From Pseudoclavibacter terrae (GTDB lineage: Bacteria; Actinomycetota; Actinomycetes; Actinomycetales; Microbacteriaceae), in contig NZ_WBJX01000001.1 of assembly GCF_008831075.1 (NCBI RefSeq), forward strand, positions 354,647 through 418,646: a stretch of 64,000 nt of DNA, read 5' to 3'. Shown here one piece after another: positions 42,230 through 51,756 of this stretch (within the stretch, counting starts at the first letter, position 1; the number at the start of each line of letters is the position of its first letter). Made by a program: the position numbers and the translations under genes. The notes beneath the pieces are model-generated. The model searched no databases. It had not been told where the DNA came from and saw only the letters and a list, made by a program, of their open reading frames with translations.

Positions 42230-43452
42230 AGAAGCAGCTGAAGAAACTCCTGAAGCCGGTGGACGGTGTCCTCCGGTCGACAGCGCTCTTCCGATCAGTG
42301 GCGACGGCGACGCTCAGCCTTCCGGGTTCCAAGTCGAAACGTCACGGCCATGTGCTTCTCGCCCCGCCAGGTGCCGGCAACATCGGTGATTCAGCGCTGG
42401 TGGAGTCCTTCCTGGAATCGGTCGATGAGCGTGTGACCGTTGTCGTTCGCAGCAAGTCCAACTTCACTTTGGACCAGCAGAACGTCCACGTGGTAGAGAT
42501 GCCTCACCTTCTGTACGGCCGTCTCCCCTGGGCGATCAGAGATCTTGTTCGTCTCTCGAGGCTCCTCGATCGGTCGACATCATTCTCGGTGGTCGGGGCA
42601 GACATCATGGACGGGGCCTACAACCCCCGCGCATCCGCGAGGCGTGCCATCTTGAGCAGGCTCGCCCTGCGACGGGATACCTCGTCTCGGGTCCTTGGCT
42701 TCAGTTGGAATGCATCTCCCGAAGCTGGTGCCCTCAGGGAGGTGCGCGCCGCCTCTCAGGCGGGTGTCCAGTTGCTCTTGAGGGATCCGGCCTCCGCACG
42801 GCGTGCGGTCAAAGACAACCTCAGCAACGTCACTTCGTGCGCCGACATGGTCTTCACCGCGAAAACGGTTGATTCGGATGCGAAGAAGAAGTACCTGGCC
42901 CACGTGGGCGATGCACCGTTCGCACTCTTGAACGTCAGCGGACTGCTGCGGCAGTCGCAGGATCTGACTGAGGACTACATCGCGGTCATCGAGCATCTCC
43001 GTGTTCTCGGCTACCACGTTGTCCTGCTCCCGCACGTCGTGAAGCCGGGTTCGAGTGATCTCGACGCGGTCGATGCGGTCGCCCAGCGCCTCGTGGACCA
43101 GACGAACGTCACGACGATTCGCGAGACGTTGCGGCCAGCAGAGGTCCGTGGTCTCACGAAGAACGCGAAGGTCGTGATCACGGGACGCATGCACCTTGCG
43201 GTGATGTCTCTGATGGCGGGCCTCGCACCAGTGACGCTGGCCTCTCAGGGAAAAGTCCAGGGGCTCTTCGAACTTTTCGAACGCGAGTACCTGTGCGTCC
43301 AGCCGAAGCCCGGCATGAAGGACGCCATCATCGAGGCGCTCAGCCGCGCGCTGGATGATGGGCCCATCGACCAAGAGCGCTTGGCCAAGGTGACGAACCT
43401 CGCCGAGCTCAACTTTGCTGGGCTGCAGTCTGAAGGGTCCTCAACCCCGTGA
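42226..43452 (+). CDS. Polysaccharide pyruvyl transferase family protein
   Basis: Probably adds a ketal pyruvate (from phosphoenolpyruvate) to a sugar of the repeat unit, giving extra negative charge. 408 aa, cytosolic. Family motifs are 'GHVLLAPPGAGNIGDSALVE' (near residue 39), 'SVVGADIMDGAYNPRAS' (near 122), 'FALLNVSG' and 'KVVITGRMHLAVMSLMAG' (near 315, R-H-H type active-site region). ATG overlaps the stop of the preceding glycosyltransferase and its own stop overlaps the flippase GTG, so translation is coupled across the block. Confidence 0.87.
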   Translation: MKKQLKKLLKPVDGVLRSTALFRSVATATLSLPGSKSKRHGHVLLAPPGAGNIGDSALVESFLESVDERVTVVVRSKSNFTLDQQNVHVVEMPHLLYGRLPWAIRDLVRLSRLLDRSTSFSVVGADIMDGAYNPRASARRAILSRLALRRDTSSRVLGFSWNASPEAGALREVRAASQAGVQLLLRDPASARRAVKDNLSNVTSCADMVFTAKTVDSDAKKKYLAHVGDAPFALLNVSGLLRQSQDLTEDYIAVIEHLRVLGYHVVLLPHVVKPGSSDLDAVDAVAQRLVDQTNVTTIRETLRPAEVRGLTKNAKVVITGRMHLAVMSLMAGLAPVTLASQGKVQGLFELFEREYLCVQPKPGMKDAIIEALSRALDDGPIDQERLAKVTNLAELNFAGLQSEGSSTP

Positions 43453-44909
43453 CAGCTGGCACCTCACTCGGGCACTCGGCGGCGCGAGGCGGCGCTATTA
43501 CCATGCTGGGTCAGCTCGCAAGAGTTCTGATCCAGGTGGCCGGTATCGTCGTGCTAGCCCGCCTGCTCTCACCAGAGGACTACGGTCTCCTAGCGATGGT
43601 CGTCGCAATCGTCGGCGTTGGCGAGATCTTCCGGGACTTCGGACTCTCCTCGGCTGCTATCCAGGCTCCGACCATCAGCAAGGGGCAGCGCAGCAATCTC
43701 TTCTGGCTCAACTCGGGTATCGGCTTCACGTTGGCCATCCTCACCATCGTTCTCGCGCAGCCGATCGCCCTGCTCTACGGGGAGCCACGACTCGCGGGGA
43801 TCTGCCTCGTACTCTCGTCGACCTTCCTCCTCAACGGCATCGCGACTCAGCACAAGGCTGACATCACGCGTCAGCTGAAGTTCCGCAAGCTGGCGCTCAT
43901 CGAAGTGATCGCTCCTGCGATCGGCCTCGCGGTCGGTCTTGTGAGCGCCATCGTTGGCTTCGGCTACTGGTCACTCGTCCTGCAGCAGGTGGCCATCCCG
44001 CTCGTCGCAGCGATTCTGTTCTTGCAGGCTGGTCGATGGGTTCCACAGTGGTACGACAAAACCGAGAGCGTTCGGGGCTTCATGAAGTTCGGCGTGAACC
44101 TCCTGGGCGCGCAGATGCTGACGTACGCATCACGCAACGCGGACAGCGTCGTCATCGGCATGCGCTTCGGACCCGCTTCACTGGGACTCTATGACCGTGC
44201 TTTTCAGATGATCGCCCTGCCGCTGAATCAGTTGAACGCCCCAGCGAGCAAGGTGGCCCTGCCGATCCTGTCCCGTCTGGACGAAGACTCCAACCGCTAT
44301 GCATCGTTCCTGCTTCGCGGTCAGTCGGTGATGATCAACATGATCACGCCACTCCTAGCGTTCGGTGCCTCGGTGGCTCCCGCGGCGGTGACCATCGTTC
44401 TCGGGGCGCAGTGGACCGAATCGGCCGCCCTCTTCCAGCTCCTAGCTCTCGGTGGCATCGCGCAGGCGCTCAGTTACGCGACGTACTGGGTGTTCCTGTC
44501 CAAGGGGCTCACCGCGTCCAACCTGCGTCTCACCCTTGTTTCCCGACCGCTGATCGTCCTCGGGATCATCGTCGGTTCAAACTGGGGCGTGCAGGGGGTG
44601 GCCACCGCCTACGCGGTCGGGCTGCTGCTCAACTGGCCGCTCGGCCTGTGGTGGATCTCGCGAGTTTCGGACGCGCCCGCCCTCGGCATGTTCTTCAACG
44701 GAGTACGCGCGCTAGTCGTCTACGGCATCGCTGCCATCGGCACACATTTCGTGACGACGTCACTGCTGCACTTCAATGAGCTCGGCACCGCAGCCGTCGG
44801 TTTGGTGATCTTCCTGGCCATCGCATCGCTGGGTCTGCTCTGGCGCCCGTTCAGGAGAGATATCGCTGGCATTCTCCAGCTGAGAAGTCTGTTGGGTAGG
44901 CGGAAATGA
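43449..44909 (+). CDS. Wzx-type lipid-linked oligosaccharide flippase
   Basis: Moves the undecaprenyl-linked repeat unit across the membrane. 486 aa, 12-14 hydrophobic helices, MATE/Wzx fold. The N-terminal part 'LARLLSPEDYGLLAMVVAIV' and 'FRDFGLSSAAIQAPTISKGQ' is typical of the WzxC branch, as is 'RNADSVVIGMRFGPASLGLY' near residue 235. GTG start at 43449 with a four-base overlap to the pyruvyltransferase stop. The next glycosyltransferase starts four bases before its end. Confidence 0.92.
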   Translation: MTAGTSLGHSAARGGAITMLGQLARVLIQVAGIVVLARLLSPEDYGLLAMVVAIVGVGEIFRDFGLSSAAIQAPTISKGQRSNLFWLNSGIGFTLAILTIVLAQPIALLYGEPRLAGICLVLSSTFLLNGIATQHKADITRQLKFRKLALIEVIAPAIGLAVGLVSAIVGFGYWSLVLQQVAIPLVAAILFLQAGRWVPQWYDKTESVRGFMKFGVNLLGAQMLTYASRNADSVVIGMRFGPASLGLYDRAFQMIALPLNQLNAPASKVALPILSRLDEDSNRYASFLLRGQSVMINMITPLLAFGASVAPAAVTIVLGAQWTESAALFQLLALGGIAQALSYATYWVFLSKGLTASNLRLTLVSRPLIVLGIIVGSNWGVQGVATAYAVGLLLNWPLGLWWISRVSDAPALGMFFNGVRALVVYGIAAIGTHFVTTSLLHFNELGTAAVGLVIFLAIASLGLLWRPFRRDIAGILQLRSLLGRRK

Positions 44910-45952
44910 GCTTCATGAAGAACTCCAAGCGCCGCGCTGCGGGCGGCGATCGTCGGCTTACAGTGCTGTACTCAGTTCCAGCGCCCTCGAGAGCCTCAAA
45001 TCCTTACACCACCATGTTGGCGGAAGGCGTCGCGCGGTCGGCCAACGTCGAGTTCTTCTCCTGGAAGACCGCGCTTCTCTCGCGCTATGACGTCCTGCAC
45101 GTCCACTGGCCGGAGACAATGGTGCGAGGCAAGGGCCGCGTGACCGAACTTCTCCGCAGCCTGGCGGGTGTGCTCCTCCTCCTCCGGCTCTCTGCGAGCA
45201 AGATCAAAGTGGTCAGGACCGTCCACAACCTTGATGCGCACGAGGCTGGCAGTCTGCTCGAGAAGTTCTTCGTCCGTCGGCTGGAGACGATGGAGAGCCG
45301 ACGAATCTATCTCAACGCCTACGATGTGGGCATGGACGCGCACGATGTCGTCATTCCTCACGGGCACTACAGGAGTTGGGAAGGCTACAGACCCTCACTT
45401 AGTGCTGCGGAAGTGAGCGCCGGTCGTGCAAACCTGCTCTACTTCGGGGGCATCAGGCCTTACAAGGGCGTAGAGCAGCTCATTGAGGTGTATCGCTCCG
45501 ACACGGCTCGGGTTCTACCCGAGCTGGTGGTGGCCGGATCATCTCCGGACGAGGCGCTCTCGACGGCGCTCAGGAGACTCGCACAGGCAGACGGAAGGGT
45601 CACGCTCAGGCTCGAGCGCGTCAGCGACTCGGATCTGTCTGAGCTGATACGGCGAGCAGACGCGGTCGTGCTCCCGTACAGGAAGATGTACAACTCCGGA
45701 GCTCTACTGCTGGCACTGAGTCTGGGTACACCGGTGATCGTCCCGGACGTACCGGTCAATCGAGCTCTGGTGTCCGAGTTCGGTGAAGAGTGGGTCTGTC
45801 TGGTGGATAGCTTCTCGCTCGAGACGCTTTCGAAGGCTGTGGAAGGTTTCCTTGCGAAGCCCCGCCCAACTGGACCCGACATGAGTGGCCGTGAATGGGC
45901 CGACGCCGTCGATGCCCACCTTGGTGTGTACAACGATGCCGTCAGCGCGTAA
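44906..45952 (+). CDS. Glycosyltransferase family 4-like protein
   Basis: Sugar transferase, 348 aa, GT-B fold. 'TVLYSVPAPSRASNPYTTML' opens the acceptor domain and 'YDVLHVHWPE' is a common motif near residue 67. The donor domain has 'NLLYFGGIRPYKGVEQLIEV' (near 177) and 'ADAVVLPYRKMYNSGALLLA' (near 252), with a Ser-Gly rather than the usual Glu motif. ATG at 44906 overlaps the flippase stop. Donor unknown. Confidence 0.86.
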   Translation: MSFMKNSKRRAAGGDRRLTVLYSVPAPSRASNPYTTMLAEGVARSANVEFFSWKTALLSRYDVLHVHWPETMVRGKGRVTELLRSLAGVLLLLRLSASKIKVVRTVHNLDAHEAGSLLEKFFVRRLETMESRRIYLNAYDVGMDAHDVVIPHGHYRSWEGYRPSLSAAEVSAGRANLLYFGGIRPYKGVEQLIEVYRSDTARVLPELVVAGSSPDEALSTALRRLAQADGRVTLRLERVSDSDLSELIRRADAVVLPYRKMYNSGALLLALSLGTPVIVPDVPVNRALVSEFGEEWVCLVDSFSLETLSKAVEGFLAKPRPTGPDMSGREWADAVDAHLGVYNDAVSA

Positions 45953-46014
45953 CGTGATGCGACCGATGACAAGGCGTACGCACGAGATGTTCGAGGGCAA
46001 GACGATGGGTTCGC

Positions 46015-47319
46015 ATGATTGAGATCGTTTGGGTCGCTCTGGGCTTGGGATTGCTTGCGCTCATGCTGCCGGCGAAGCCCGTTTTGCGAGCTGTCGCGTC
46101 TCTGGCGATCCTGCTGGCTGTCCTCGCAGTGTTCCAGACCACGGGCGGTCGAGGAACGGTCACCGTTTCGGCGAGCTACGTGATTGTCGCCTGCGTAGGG
46201 CTCGTCGGTCTAGTGGCCTTCTGGAGGAAGAGCTCTCCATGGCTCTTCGTTCCACTGGCGGCCTACCTCGCTTTCGGTATGGCCTTCATCTGGGACGGCG
46301 GGGCCGGACAGTCCGGCGGCACCATGAACATCGTCTACATCATGCTTGCGTGGGCTGCCGGTGCTTTTATGGGGTCATCGTTCCGCGATCGAGCCGAGCT
46401 CGACCGGAGCTTCACAGTTCTCCTGGTCTTGATCGTCGTGTTCCAAGTCCTAGTAACCGCCCTCCAAACTCTGGGCGTACCCATTTTCGAGCTCACGGGA
46501 CGCAGCCTCGACCTCGAAGGTGGTCGCGCCAACGGAACCTTCACGCATCCTTCGACGATCGGGAAAGTCCTCACGCTGGTGATGATGCTTCTGATGCCGA
46601 TGACAAGGGCCGCTGACTCGACAACCAGGAAGTTAGCGCTGTTCGGTTTGCTGCTCGCGATCGTCCCGATCGCGTTGTCGGCGAGTCGGGCGAACTTCAT
46701 CTCTGCCTTGGCCATGATCCTTGTGTGGTCGTTGCTTCAGCCCCGGGACACTAAGTTCTTCAGCCGGAGGTTCCTGCTCCCGGCCCTCGTGGGTGTCGTC
46801 TCGCTTTTCTTCGTCGATTCCATCCTTGAACGATTCAACAAGGACCCCGTTGGTGGTGAGCGGGAGCACTTCATGGAGGTGGCGCTTCTTCAGTTTGCCG
46901 ACACGCCCTGGTTCGGAGTGGGGCCCGCCAACTATGTGCGTGTCGTGGGCATGCGCGACGCCCTGACGGCCGAGGGGTGGCCTGTTCATAATGCCTTCAT
47001 GCTGCAGATCGTCGAACTCGGCATTATCGGCGCACTGCTCTTCTTCCTGCCGCTCCTCTACATGTTCGTGAGATCGGTACTCGCCGTGCGCCTCGTCAGT
47101 CGCCAGGGCGACTACGCCAGGGCTGTTGTCGCTTACCTTCCAGCGTTCGTTCTCATCTCCTGGACTGGTTGGGGGATGCTCGCGCCGGGTATGGCAGCGC
47201 TGTTGTTCTTCTGCCTTGCTTTCTCTATGCAGCAAGTGACGAGTAAGGCGATGCCGGTTGTGGCGGCGTCGGAGGTTGCCCTCGTGCCCGCTCGTGCCCG
47301 CAGCTCGATGAGATCTTGA
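46015..47319 (+). CDS. Wzy-type O-antigen/capsule polymerase or ligase
   Basis: Membrane enzyme that links repeat units outside the membrane, 434 aa with about 11-12 helices. The large loop carries 'ARANGTFTHPSTIGKVLTLV'-like sequence ('GGRANGTFTHPSTIGKVLTL', near residue 163). After 'IALSASRANFISALAMILVW' comes the Wzy_C region with 'FADTPWFGVGPANYVRVVG' and 'WPVHNAFMLQIVELGIIGAL'. ATG at 46015 after a 62-base gap from the preceding gene. Overlap of its stop with the DUF218 TTG start implies coupling. Low sequence conservation is usual for this family. Confidence 0.87.
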   Translation: MIEIVWVALGLGLLALMLPAKPVLRAVASLAILLAVLAVFQTTGGRGTVTVSASYVIVACVGLVGLVAFWRKSSPWLFVPLAAYLAFGMAFIWDGGAGQSGGTMNIVYIMLAWAAGAFMGSSFRDRAELDRSFTVLLVLIVVFQVLVTALQTLGVPIFELTGRSLDLEGGRANGTFTHPSTIGKVLTLVMMLLMPMTRAADSTTRKLALFGLLLAIVPIALSASRANFISALAMILVWSLLQPRDTKFFSRRFLLPALVGVVSLFFVDSILERFNKDPVGGEREHFMEVALLQFADTPWFGVGPANYVRVVGMRDALTAEGWPVHNAFMLQIVELGIIGALLFFLPLLYMFVRSVLAVRLVSRQGDYARAVVAYLPAFVLISWTGWGMLAPGMAALLFFCLAFSMQQVTSKAMPVVAASEVALVPARARSSMRS

Positions 47320-47912
47320 GCAGTCGTCCGCTCCCGAGCTTGCGAGCGCGGAGTGGAGATCGATCTCGTCGCCGTCCCGGCATCGGCACCTTGGCGGCCA
47401 CGGCTCTCCTGTGCTTGGCACTCACCCCGGTCGGGCCAATCTTCGCTCCGACCCCGGGGGAGGCTGGTAGGGCTGACGTCATACTGGTTCTTGGGCCAGC
47501 GACGGCGTCCCGTCTAGACCTTGCGAAGGAGATGATGGAGTCCGGGCACGCGGCGAATTTGGTGGTGTCGACAAACAGTGGGCACGAACGGTTCGGGGCG
47601 AGGAACCTTCAGACATGTCGAGTCGACCAGGGCTACCCGGTCCACTGCGAGCAATCCGCCCCTTTCACGACGCAGGGAGAAGTTGGGCTTCTTCAGCGGT
47701 TGAGCGAGGAGAACGGGTGGCACAAGGCCATCGTGATCACTTCGAAGACCCACGCGACCAGGGCTAGCTTGTACATCGGCCGCTGCTACGACAGAGAGGC
47801 AGACGTGATCTGGCCTTCAGAGCGGCTGAGTGTGCTGCGCGGCGTTGAGGAGTACTTCTATCAGTCCGCCGCGTTCGTCAAGGCCTTCGCAGTCACGAAC
47901 GACTGCGTCTAG
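47316..47912 (+). CDS. DUF218 (YdcF-like) exported protein
   Basis: Protein of 198 aa with a single N-terminal helix (about 26-48, 'TLAATALLCLALTPVGPIFA') and an extracytoplasmic DUF218 domain. 'ADVILVLGPATASRLDLAKE' (near 53), 'WHKAIVITSKTHATRASLYI' (near 135) and 'FYQSAAFVKAF' follow the ElyC/SanA/YdcF pattern. Members act in envelope polysaccharide metabolism at the lipid-carrier stage, which suits its place beside Wzy. TTG start at 47316 overlaps the stop of the polymerase gene. Confidence 0.83.
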   Translation: MSSRPLPSLRARSGDRSRRRPGIGTLAATALLCLALTPVGPIFAPTPGEAGRADVILVLGPATASRLDLAKEMMESGHAANLVVSTNSGHERFGARNLQTCRVDQGYPVHCEQSAPFTTQGEVGLLQRLSEENGWHKAIVITSKTHATRASLYIGRCYDREADVIWPSERLSVLRGVEEYFYQSAAFVKAFAVTNDCV

Positions 47913-47975
47913 GCGCCCGCGGGTCTGTGTCCGACCGTGGCGACGCAACCCAATCGTTATGAGAGGCTTGTCCAT

Positions 47976-49064
47976 ATGACTGCATCCGCTCCTGCCATGA
48001 CGAGGTCGCCTCGCCTCGACTCGCTCACAGGTGTGCGGTTCTTCGCCGCGCTTATCGTCTTCGGGTTTCATTCCCTGCACTACGTCAGCGGCCTCGAACT
48101 GTTCGGTGCTGGCATGGTGGGTGTGTCGCTCTTCTACATCCTCAGCGGGTTCGTCATGGCGTGGACCGCACGCGATGACGACCTTCCTTCTCTGTTCTAT
48201 CGGCGCAGGTTTGCCCGGATCTACCCTGCATTCATTACGGCCTGGGTGGCCTCGTTAGCTCTACTTGTCTCCTCAGGAAGCCTCACTAGTTGGGACTTTC
48301 TTTCGCCAACGTTGCTGCAGGCTTGGGTGCCCGTGGAGGCTGCATACTTTGCGGGAAGCGCCGTCTTCTGGAGCTTGTCCTGCGAGGCGTTCTTCTACCT
48401 CATGTTCCCGTTGATCCATAAGTTCATGCGCGGACTCAGCACGGCCGGGATCGTGGCCGTTGCGTGTAGTGCTGGTGCTGTGAGTATCGGCACGGCGCTC
48501 GCTACCATCGGTGTTGCGGAGAGCGATTTCACTCGCTGGTTCTTGATCATCTTCCCTCCGCTGCGCTTGATGGAGTTCGTTGTCGGAGTGGCTCTCGGCA
48601 TGCTTTTTCGGCGCGGCTTCAGGCTGCCAGTGCCTCTCTGGGCGGCAGTCGGGCTCGCCGTTCTGTCGATTTTTCTTGCGGCCTATGCCCCGTACTCCGT
48701 TTCGCGCTATGCAGTGACGCTAATACCGTTCGTCATCTTGGTGGCCGCGCTCGCAACGGCCGATTTGCAAGGACGCGTGAGCTTGTTTCGGTGGAAGCCC
48801 CTCGTAATGCTTGGGGTCTGGTCCTATTGCTTTTACCTATTGCACGCGATGGTGCTTTCTGCGTCGTTCCGCGCGTCGAGGCTCTTTGAGATCGATGCGC
48901 CTTGGGTGGTGCTTGGCGGAGCCTTGCTGTTGTCGATTGGCGCCGCGTGGCTCCTCCACGTCGTTGTGGAAGCGCCGTTCGAAAGGCGTCTGCGTCCGTC
49001 CAAGGTGCCGCGTCTCGACAGTGACGCTTCGCCTTCAGCGATGGCAGCAAGCGACCAAGCGTAA
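47976..49064 (+). CDS. Acyltransferase family 3 membrane protein
   Basis: Membrane acyltransferase, 362 aa, about ten helices. 'RLDSLTGVRFFAALIVFGFH' (with the family His) near residue 11, 'GVSLFYILSGFVMAW' and 'YRRRFARIYPAFI' follow. 'WSLSCEAFFYLMFPL' near 132 is typical of the OafA branch, unlike the two tandem acyltransferases at 32-35 kb. ATG at 47976 has GAGAGG upstream; an earlier in-frame GTG at 47937 is less likely. Probably O-acylates the polysaccharide. Last gene of the plus-strand block before a low-GC gap. Confidence 0.88.
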   Translation: MTASAPAMTRSPRLDSLTGVRFFAALIVFGFHSLHYVSGLELFGAGMVGVSLFYILSGFVMAWTARDDDLPSLFYRRRFARIYPAFITAWVASLALLVSSGSLTSWDFLSPTLLQAWVPVEAAYFAGSAVFWSLSCEAFFYLMFPLIHKFMRGLSTAGIVAVACSAGAVSIGTALATIGVAESDFTRWFLIIFPPLRLMEFVVGVALGMLFRRGFRLPVPLWAAVGLAVLSIFLAAYAPYSVSRYAVTLIPFVILVAALATADLQGRVSLFRWKPLVMLGVWSYCFYLLHAMVLSASFRASRLFEIDAPWVVLGGALLLSIGAAWLLHVVVEAPFERRLRPSKVPRLDSDASPSAMAASDQA

Positions 49065-49072
49065 GTTTGGGC

Positions 49073-49252
49073 TCAGCGCCCAGAAGGTGGTAGCTCGGCG
49101 AGCCGCTGACGCGTTCTCTCAGGCCACGCGATCAGAAAGTTCGACCGCGGCCATCGGCTCGTGCTGCGCATGAAGAACGAGGGGCCGGCTACGTGAGCCG
49201 CGAAGAGGACATGTACATGCAGCACGATCGCTTCAATGGTCTCAATTGGTGC
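49073..49252 (-). pseudogene. C-terminal remnant of an acyltransferase 3 gene
   Basis: On the minus strand a frame ending at 49073 reads 'EAIVLHVHVLFAAHVAG', then 'SRWPRSNFLIAWPERTRQRL' and a stop. This matches the end of the intact acyltransferase at 50302-51255 ('NSIVLYIVHLFAIRTAG' and 'KLWPRSNLLFAWPEKSREAL') with about 25 residues missing between the two blocks. No start or N-terminal part is present; the frame is closed upstream by a stop near 49294. The rest of the gap (49253-49542) shows nothing recognisable. Confidence 0.72.
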
Positions 49253-49542
49253 GTTGAGGCCCGCCCCTGCGGTTGAGTCCAGGTCGCTTTAGCGCCAGCT
49301 CGGCGGACAACAGTCATCGTCTTCTGGTGATCTCTTTGACTGACCCTTGGTTGAGCTGCAGCCGGATGTTTCCTGTCCCGTACCTCGAGTTCTGCGGGAC
49401 GGCTAGCGTGCCGATTCATGCGAACACGCGCTCGGCTCAATCTGCTTCAACTGGAGCCGAACACGACCCCTGGCGGCATGCCCTCGGCCATCCGCGCCGG
49501 CATGCTCCGATGATGAGTTCCCTAGGAGCGCTCACGGGTGGG

Positions 49543-50013
49543 CTAGGCGACCTCGAGACTCGTCACTTCCGGCGTGCTGTCAGGGACCGAAACGGAGCAC
49601 GTCATTACGGTCCCTCGGTCCTCGCTCTCTTGGTAGTCGATGTCGCCGGACACGATAAACGTAATCGAGCCAGATTCGGGGTCCGTCTCCTGAGACTGGA
49701 TTCCGCCCGCCCAGTCGACGGTGGAGCCAGGGTAGCCAGCATCGAGCGCCGTATTGCACGCAGTCTGCGCCTGCTCAACGGTGAGTTGATCGGCCGGTGC
49801 CGCGTCACCAGCATTGTCGGGTTGCACCGCTTCGGCACCATCTGGTGCGGCTTCGGAGGTCTCGCCAGGGGCGCTATACGTCTGCCCCTCCGGCTCAGCC
49901 GAGGTGGGAGTCGCCGGCGTTACGTCATCGCCACCGGGACCAGAGCACCCGGCGAGGGACAGCATCACGATCGCGGCGATGGTGATCAAGGGAGAGCTTC
50001 TTGCTGCGTGCAT
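49543..50013 (-). CDS. Hypothetical lipoprotein
   Basis: Secreted lipoprotein, 156 aa. Signal peptide 'SSPLITIAAIVMLSLAGC' with the lipidated Cys at about residue 23. A Thr/Pro/Glu/Ala-rich spacer leads to about residue 75, then a small domain with two cysteines ('AQTACNTALDAGYPGSTVDW' and 'GTVMTCSVSVPDSTPEV') that could form a disulfide. No family recognised. ATG at 50013. It lies between two acyltransferase genes in a lower-GC part of the polysaccharide locus and may simply be a passenger. Confidence 0.75.
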   Translation of the reverse strand: MHAARSSPLITIAAIVMLSLAGCSGPGGDDVTPATPTSAEPEGQTYSAPGETSEAAPDGAEAVQPDNAGDAAPADQLTVEQAQTACNTALDAGYPGSTVDWAGGIQSQETDPESGSITFIVSGDIDYQESEDRGTVMTCSVSVPDSTPEVTSLEVA

Positions 50014-50301
50014 CGTCGTCCTTCACTAGGTGGAAACCCTGCGACGAACATAGTCGAGTCAACCGGGGAAGTGGAGACGCCAACGGTGGCACGATTTGAA
50101 AGCACCGACGCAGAAATATTGTGCCTGGTCGGCCCCACCGGGAAAGACTGTGTGTGGCCCACGCCAAAGTTCAAGCAGCCCCGCCCTCTTTGCCTTCTGT
50201 GCCCCCAGTTATTGATGCTCGCGTCCGGGTTGCGAGCTTGTCAGTCCGCTGGGGTTCGATCGTTGCGCTTGCGGCACTTTCAGGTGGTCAGTGATGGAGG
50301 C

Positions 50302-51255
50302 TTACGTCAGAGCCTCCCGGCTCTTCTCTGGCCAAGCGAACAGCAGGTTCGATCGCGGCCATAGTTTGGTGACCCAGATGAAGAAGAGGCCGCTGCCCAG
50401 ACCGATTGCTACGAAGATCGGGTACTGCAGGTAGGGGTTAGTCAGATCCACCCTTGACAGCAGGGTGCCAGCCGTCCGGATCGCGAAGAGATGCACGATG
50501 TACAGAACGATGGAGTTCCTTCCGAGGAATTCCAGAACTGAGCGAGTCCGTCCTGCTCGGATTCGAGGGACCAAGTTCATGGCAATCGCGATCATGCCCA
50601 CCACGCCGAGCGCATATAGGGGTTCGTAAACGACCTTGAGTCCCGCGACACTCGCATAGGACGCCACTGCAGCTGCCACGACAGCCAGTGCCATGGTCAA
50701 AGGCTTGTTGAGCACGCCATTTATCTTCTGGCGGTGCTGAGAGTAGCAGTTTCCCAGCATGAAGAATGCAAAGAGGAATGCGGCTTTCTCGAGCCGGAAG
50801 GCTTCGGGTAGGAATTGCGAGGCAATCAATGCTGCGGACGCGACCGCGATGCTCGGCACTTTCTTCAGCGCCCAGGCGGCCGAATAGAAGATGAGCAAGA
50901 ACCACAAGTACCAGAGGTGCGTCTCTGCGGGGTTGTAGGCAATCCTCAGAATGTATGAGAGGGCAAGATCTCCCGCGAGCGCGAGCCCTACTAAACTCCA
51001 GAGGAGGTATGGCCACCCGATCTTACGGGCTTTCCCGCCGAAGTACGCTCCCGCGCTCTTGTTCAGAGACCTATGGAGAAGTATTCCGGAGAGGAACATG
51101 AGTGTCGGCATGCGGTACGGCTCGACGATTTGATTGAACACTTCGATACCTCGGGGGTAGAAGTCGCCGAAGTAGGCAACTCCCGTCCCGGCGTGAAACA
51201 AGACCACCAAGAGCATCGCGATTCCACGCAATGCATCCATCCATGTTTCTCGCAC
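50302..51255 (-). CDS. Acyltransferase family 3 membrane protein
   Basis: Membrane acyltransferase, 317 aa, about ten helices. It starts with 'TWMDALRGIAMLLVVLFHAG', then 'YRMPTLMFLSGILLHRSLNK' and 'LGRNSIVLYIVHLFAIRTAG'. Closest in layout to the tandem pair at 32.4-34.7 kb. GTG at 51255. Codon use is richer in A/T than in the flanking housekeeping genes. A decayed copy of its 3' end lies at 49073-49252. The 288 bases between it and the lipoprotein gene show no gene. Confidence 0.87.
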   Translation of the reverse strand: MRETWMDALRGIAMLLVVLFHAGTGVAYFGDFYPRGIEVFNQIVEPYRMPTLMFLSGILLHRSLNKSAGAYFGGKARKIGWPYLLWSLVGLALAGDLALSYILRIAYNPAETHLWYLWFLLIFYSAAWALKKVPSIAVASAALIASQFLPEAFRLEKAAFLFAFFMLGNCYSQHRQKINGVLNKPLTMALAVVAAAVASYASVAGLKVVYEPLYALGVVGMIAIAMNLVPRIRAGRTRSVLEFLGRNSIVLYIVHLFAIRTAGTLLSRVDLTNPYLQYPIFVAIGLGSGLFFIWVTKLWPRSNLLFAWPEKSREALT

Positions 51256-51756
51256 TTATCGCTCCTCGTCTTTACTGATTTTCGAGCCTTGGTGCAGCAT
51301 CGACGGATCGAGCGGAACCGACCGTCTCGTGATTCCGGCCCTGGCGGCGGTCCTGTTAGCGTCGCTGGGCAGGCCGCATTGAAGCATGTAGGAACTGCAA
51401 GCTCTGGAGCGCAGGGGATGCTTCCAGGCGTGAGGTTTACCACTCGTCGAATCCGCGAGAGCGCCGACAGGCGCCCTGCGTTTGCGGCGTGGCATCGCAG
51501 GGAGCCGATGGTCTACCGTACCCAGGGTACGTCACGAGCGAGGCGCGCCAGCTTCCCTGGCTGATGCTGTTGCTGGGCCGCCGATTGCTGAACCTGTGCG
51601 CCCGCAGGCCGCGAGGCCCGGTGGTGCATGAGGCCAGTTGGAAGCTCAAACAGACCTCCTTGCTCGAGCTTGCCCGCTAAACGTCTGCTCGTACACGAGA
51701 CGTCACGTGTCGGCCAGCGAAACTTGTTGGTTACCCGGGTCCAATAGTCTTGGCTC
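51256..51756. other. Gene-free gap before galU
   Basis: 500 bases with no supportable gene. Short open frames on both strands lack ribosome sites and resemble no family I know. Base composition is mixed. It probably holds the promoters of the divergent acyltransferase and galU genes. It may contain decayed coding sequence, like the other gap nearby. Confidence 0.6.
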
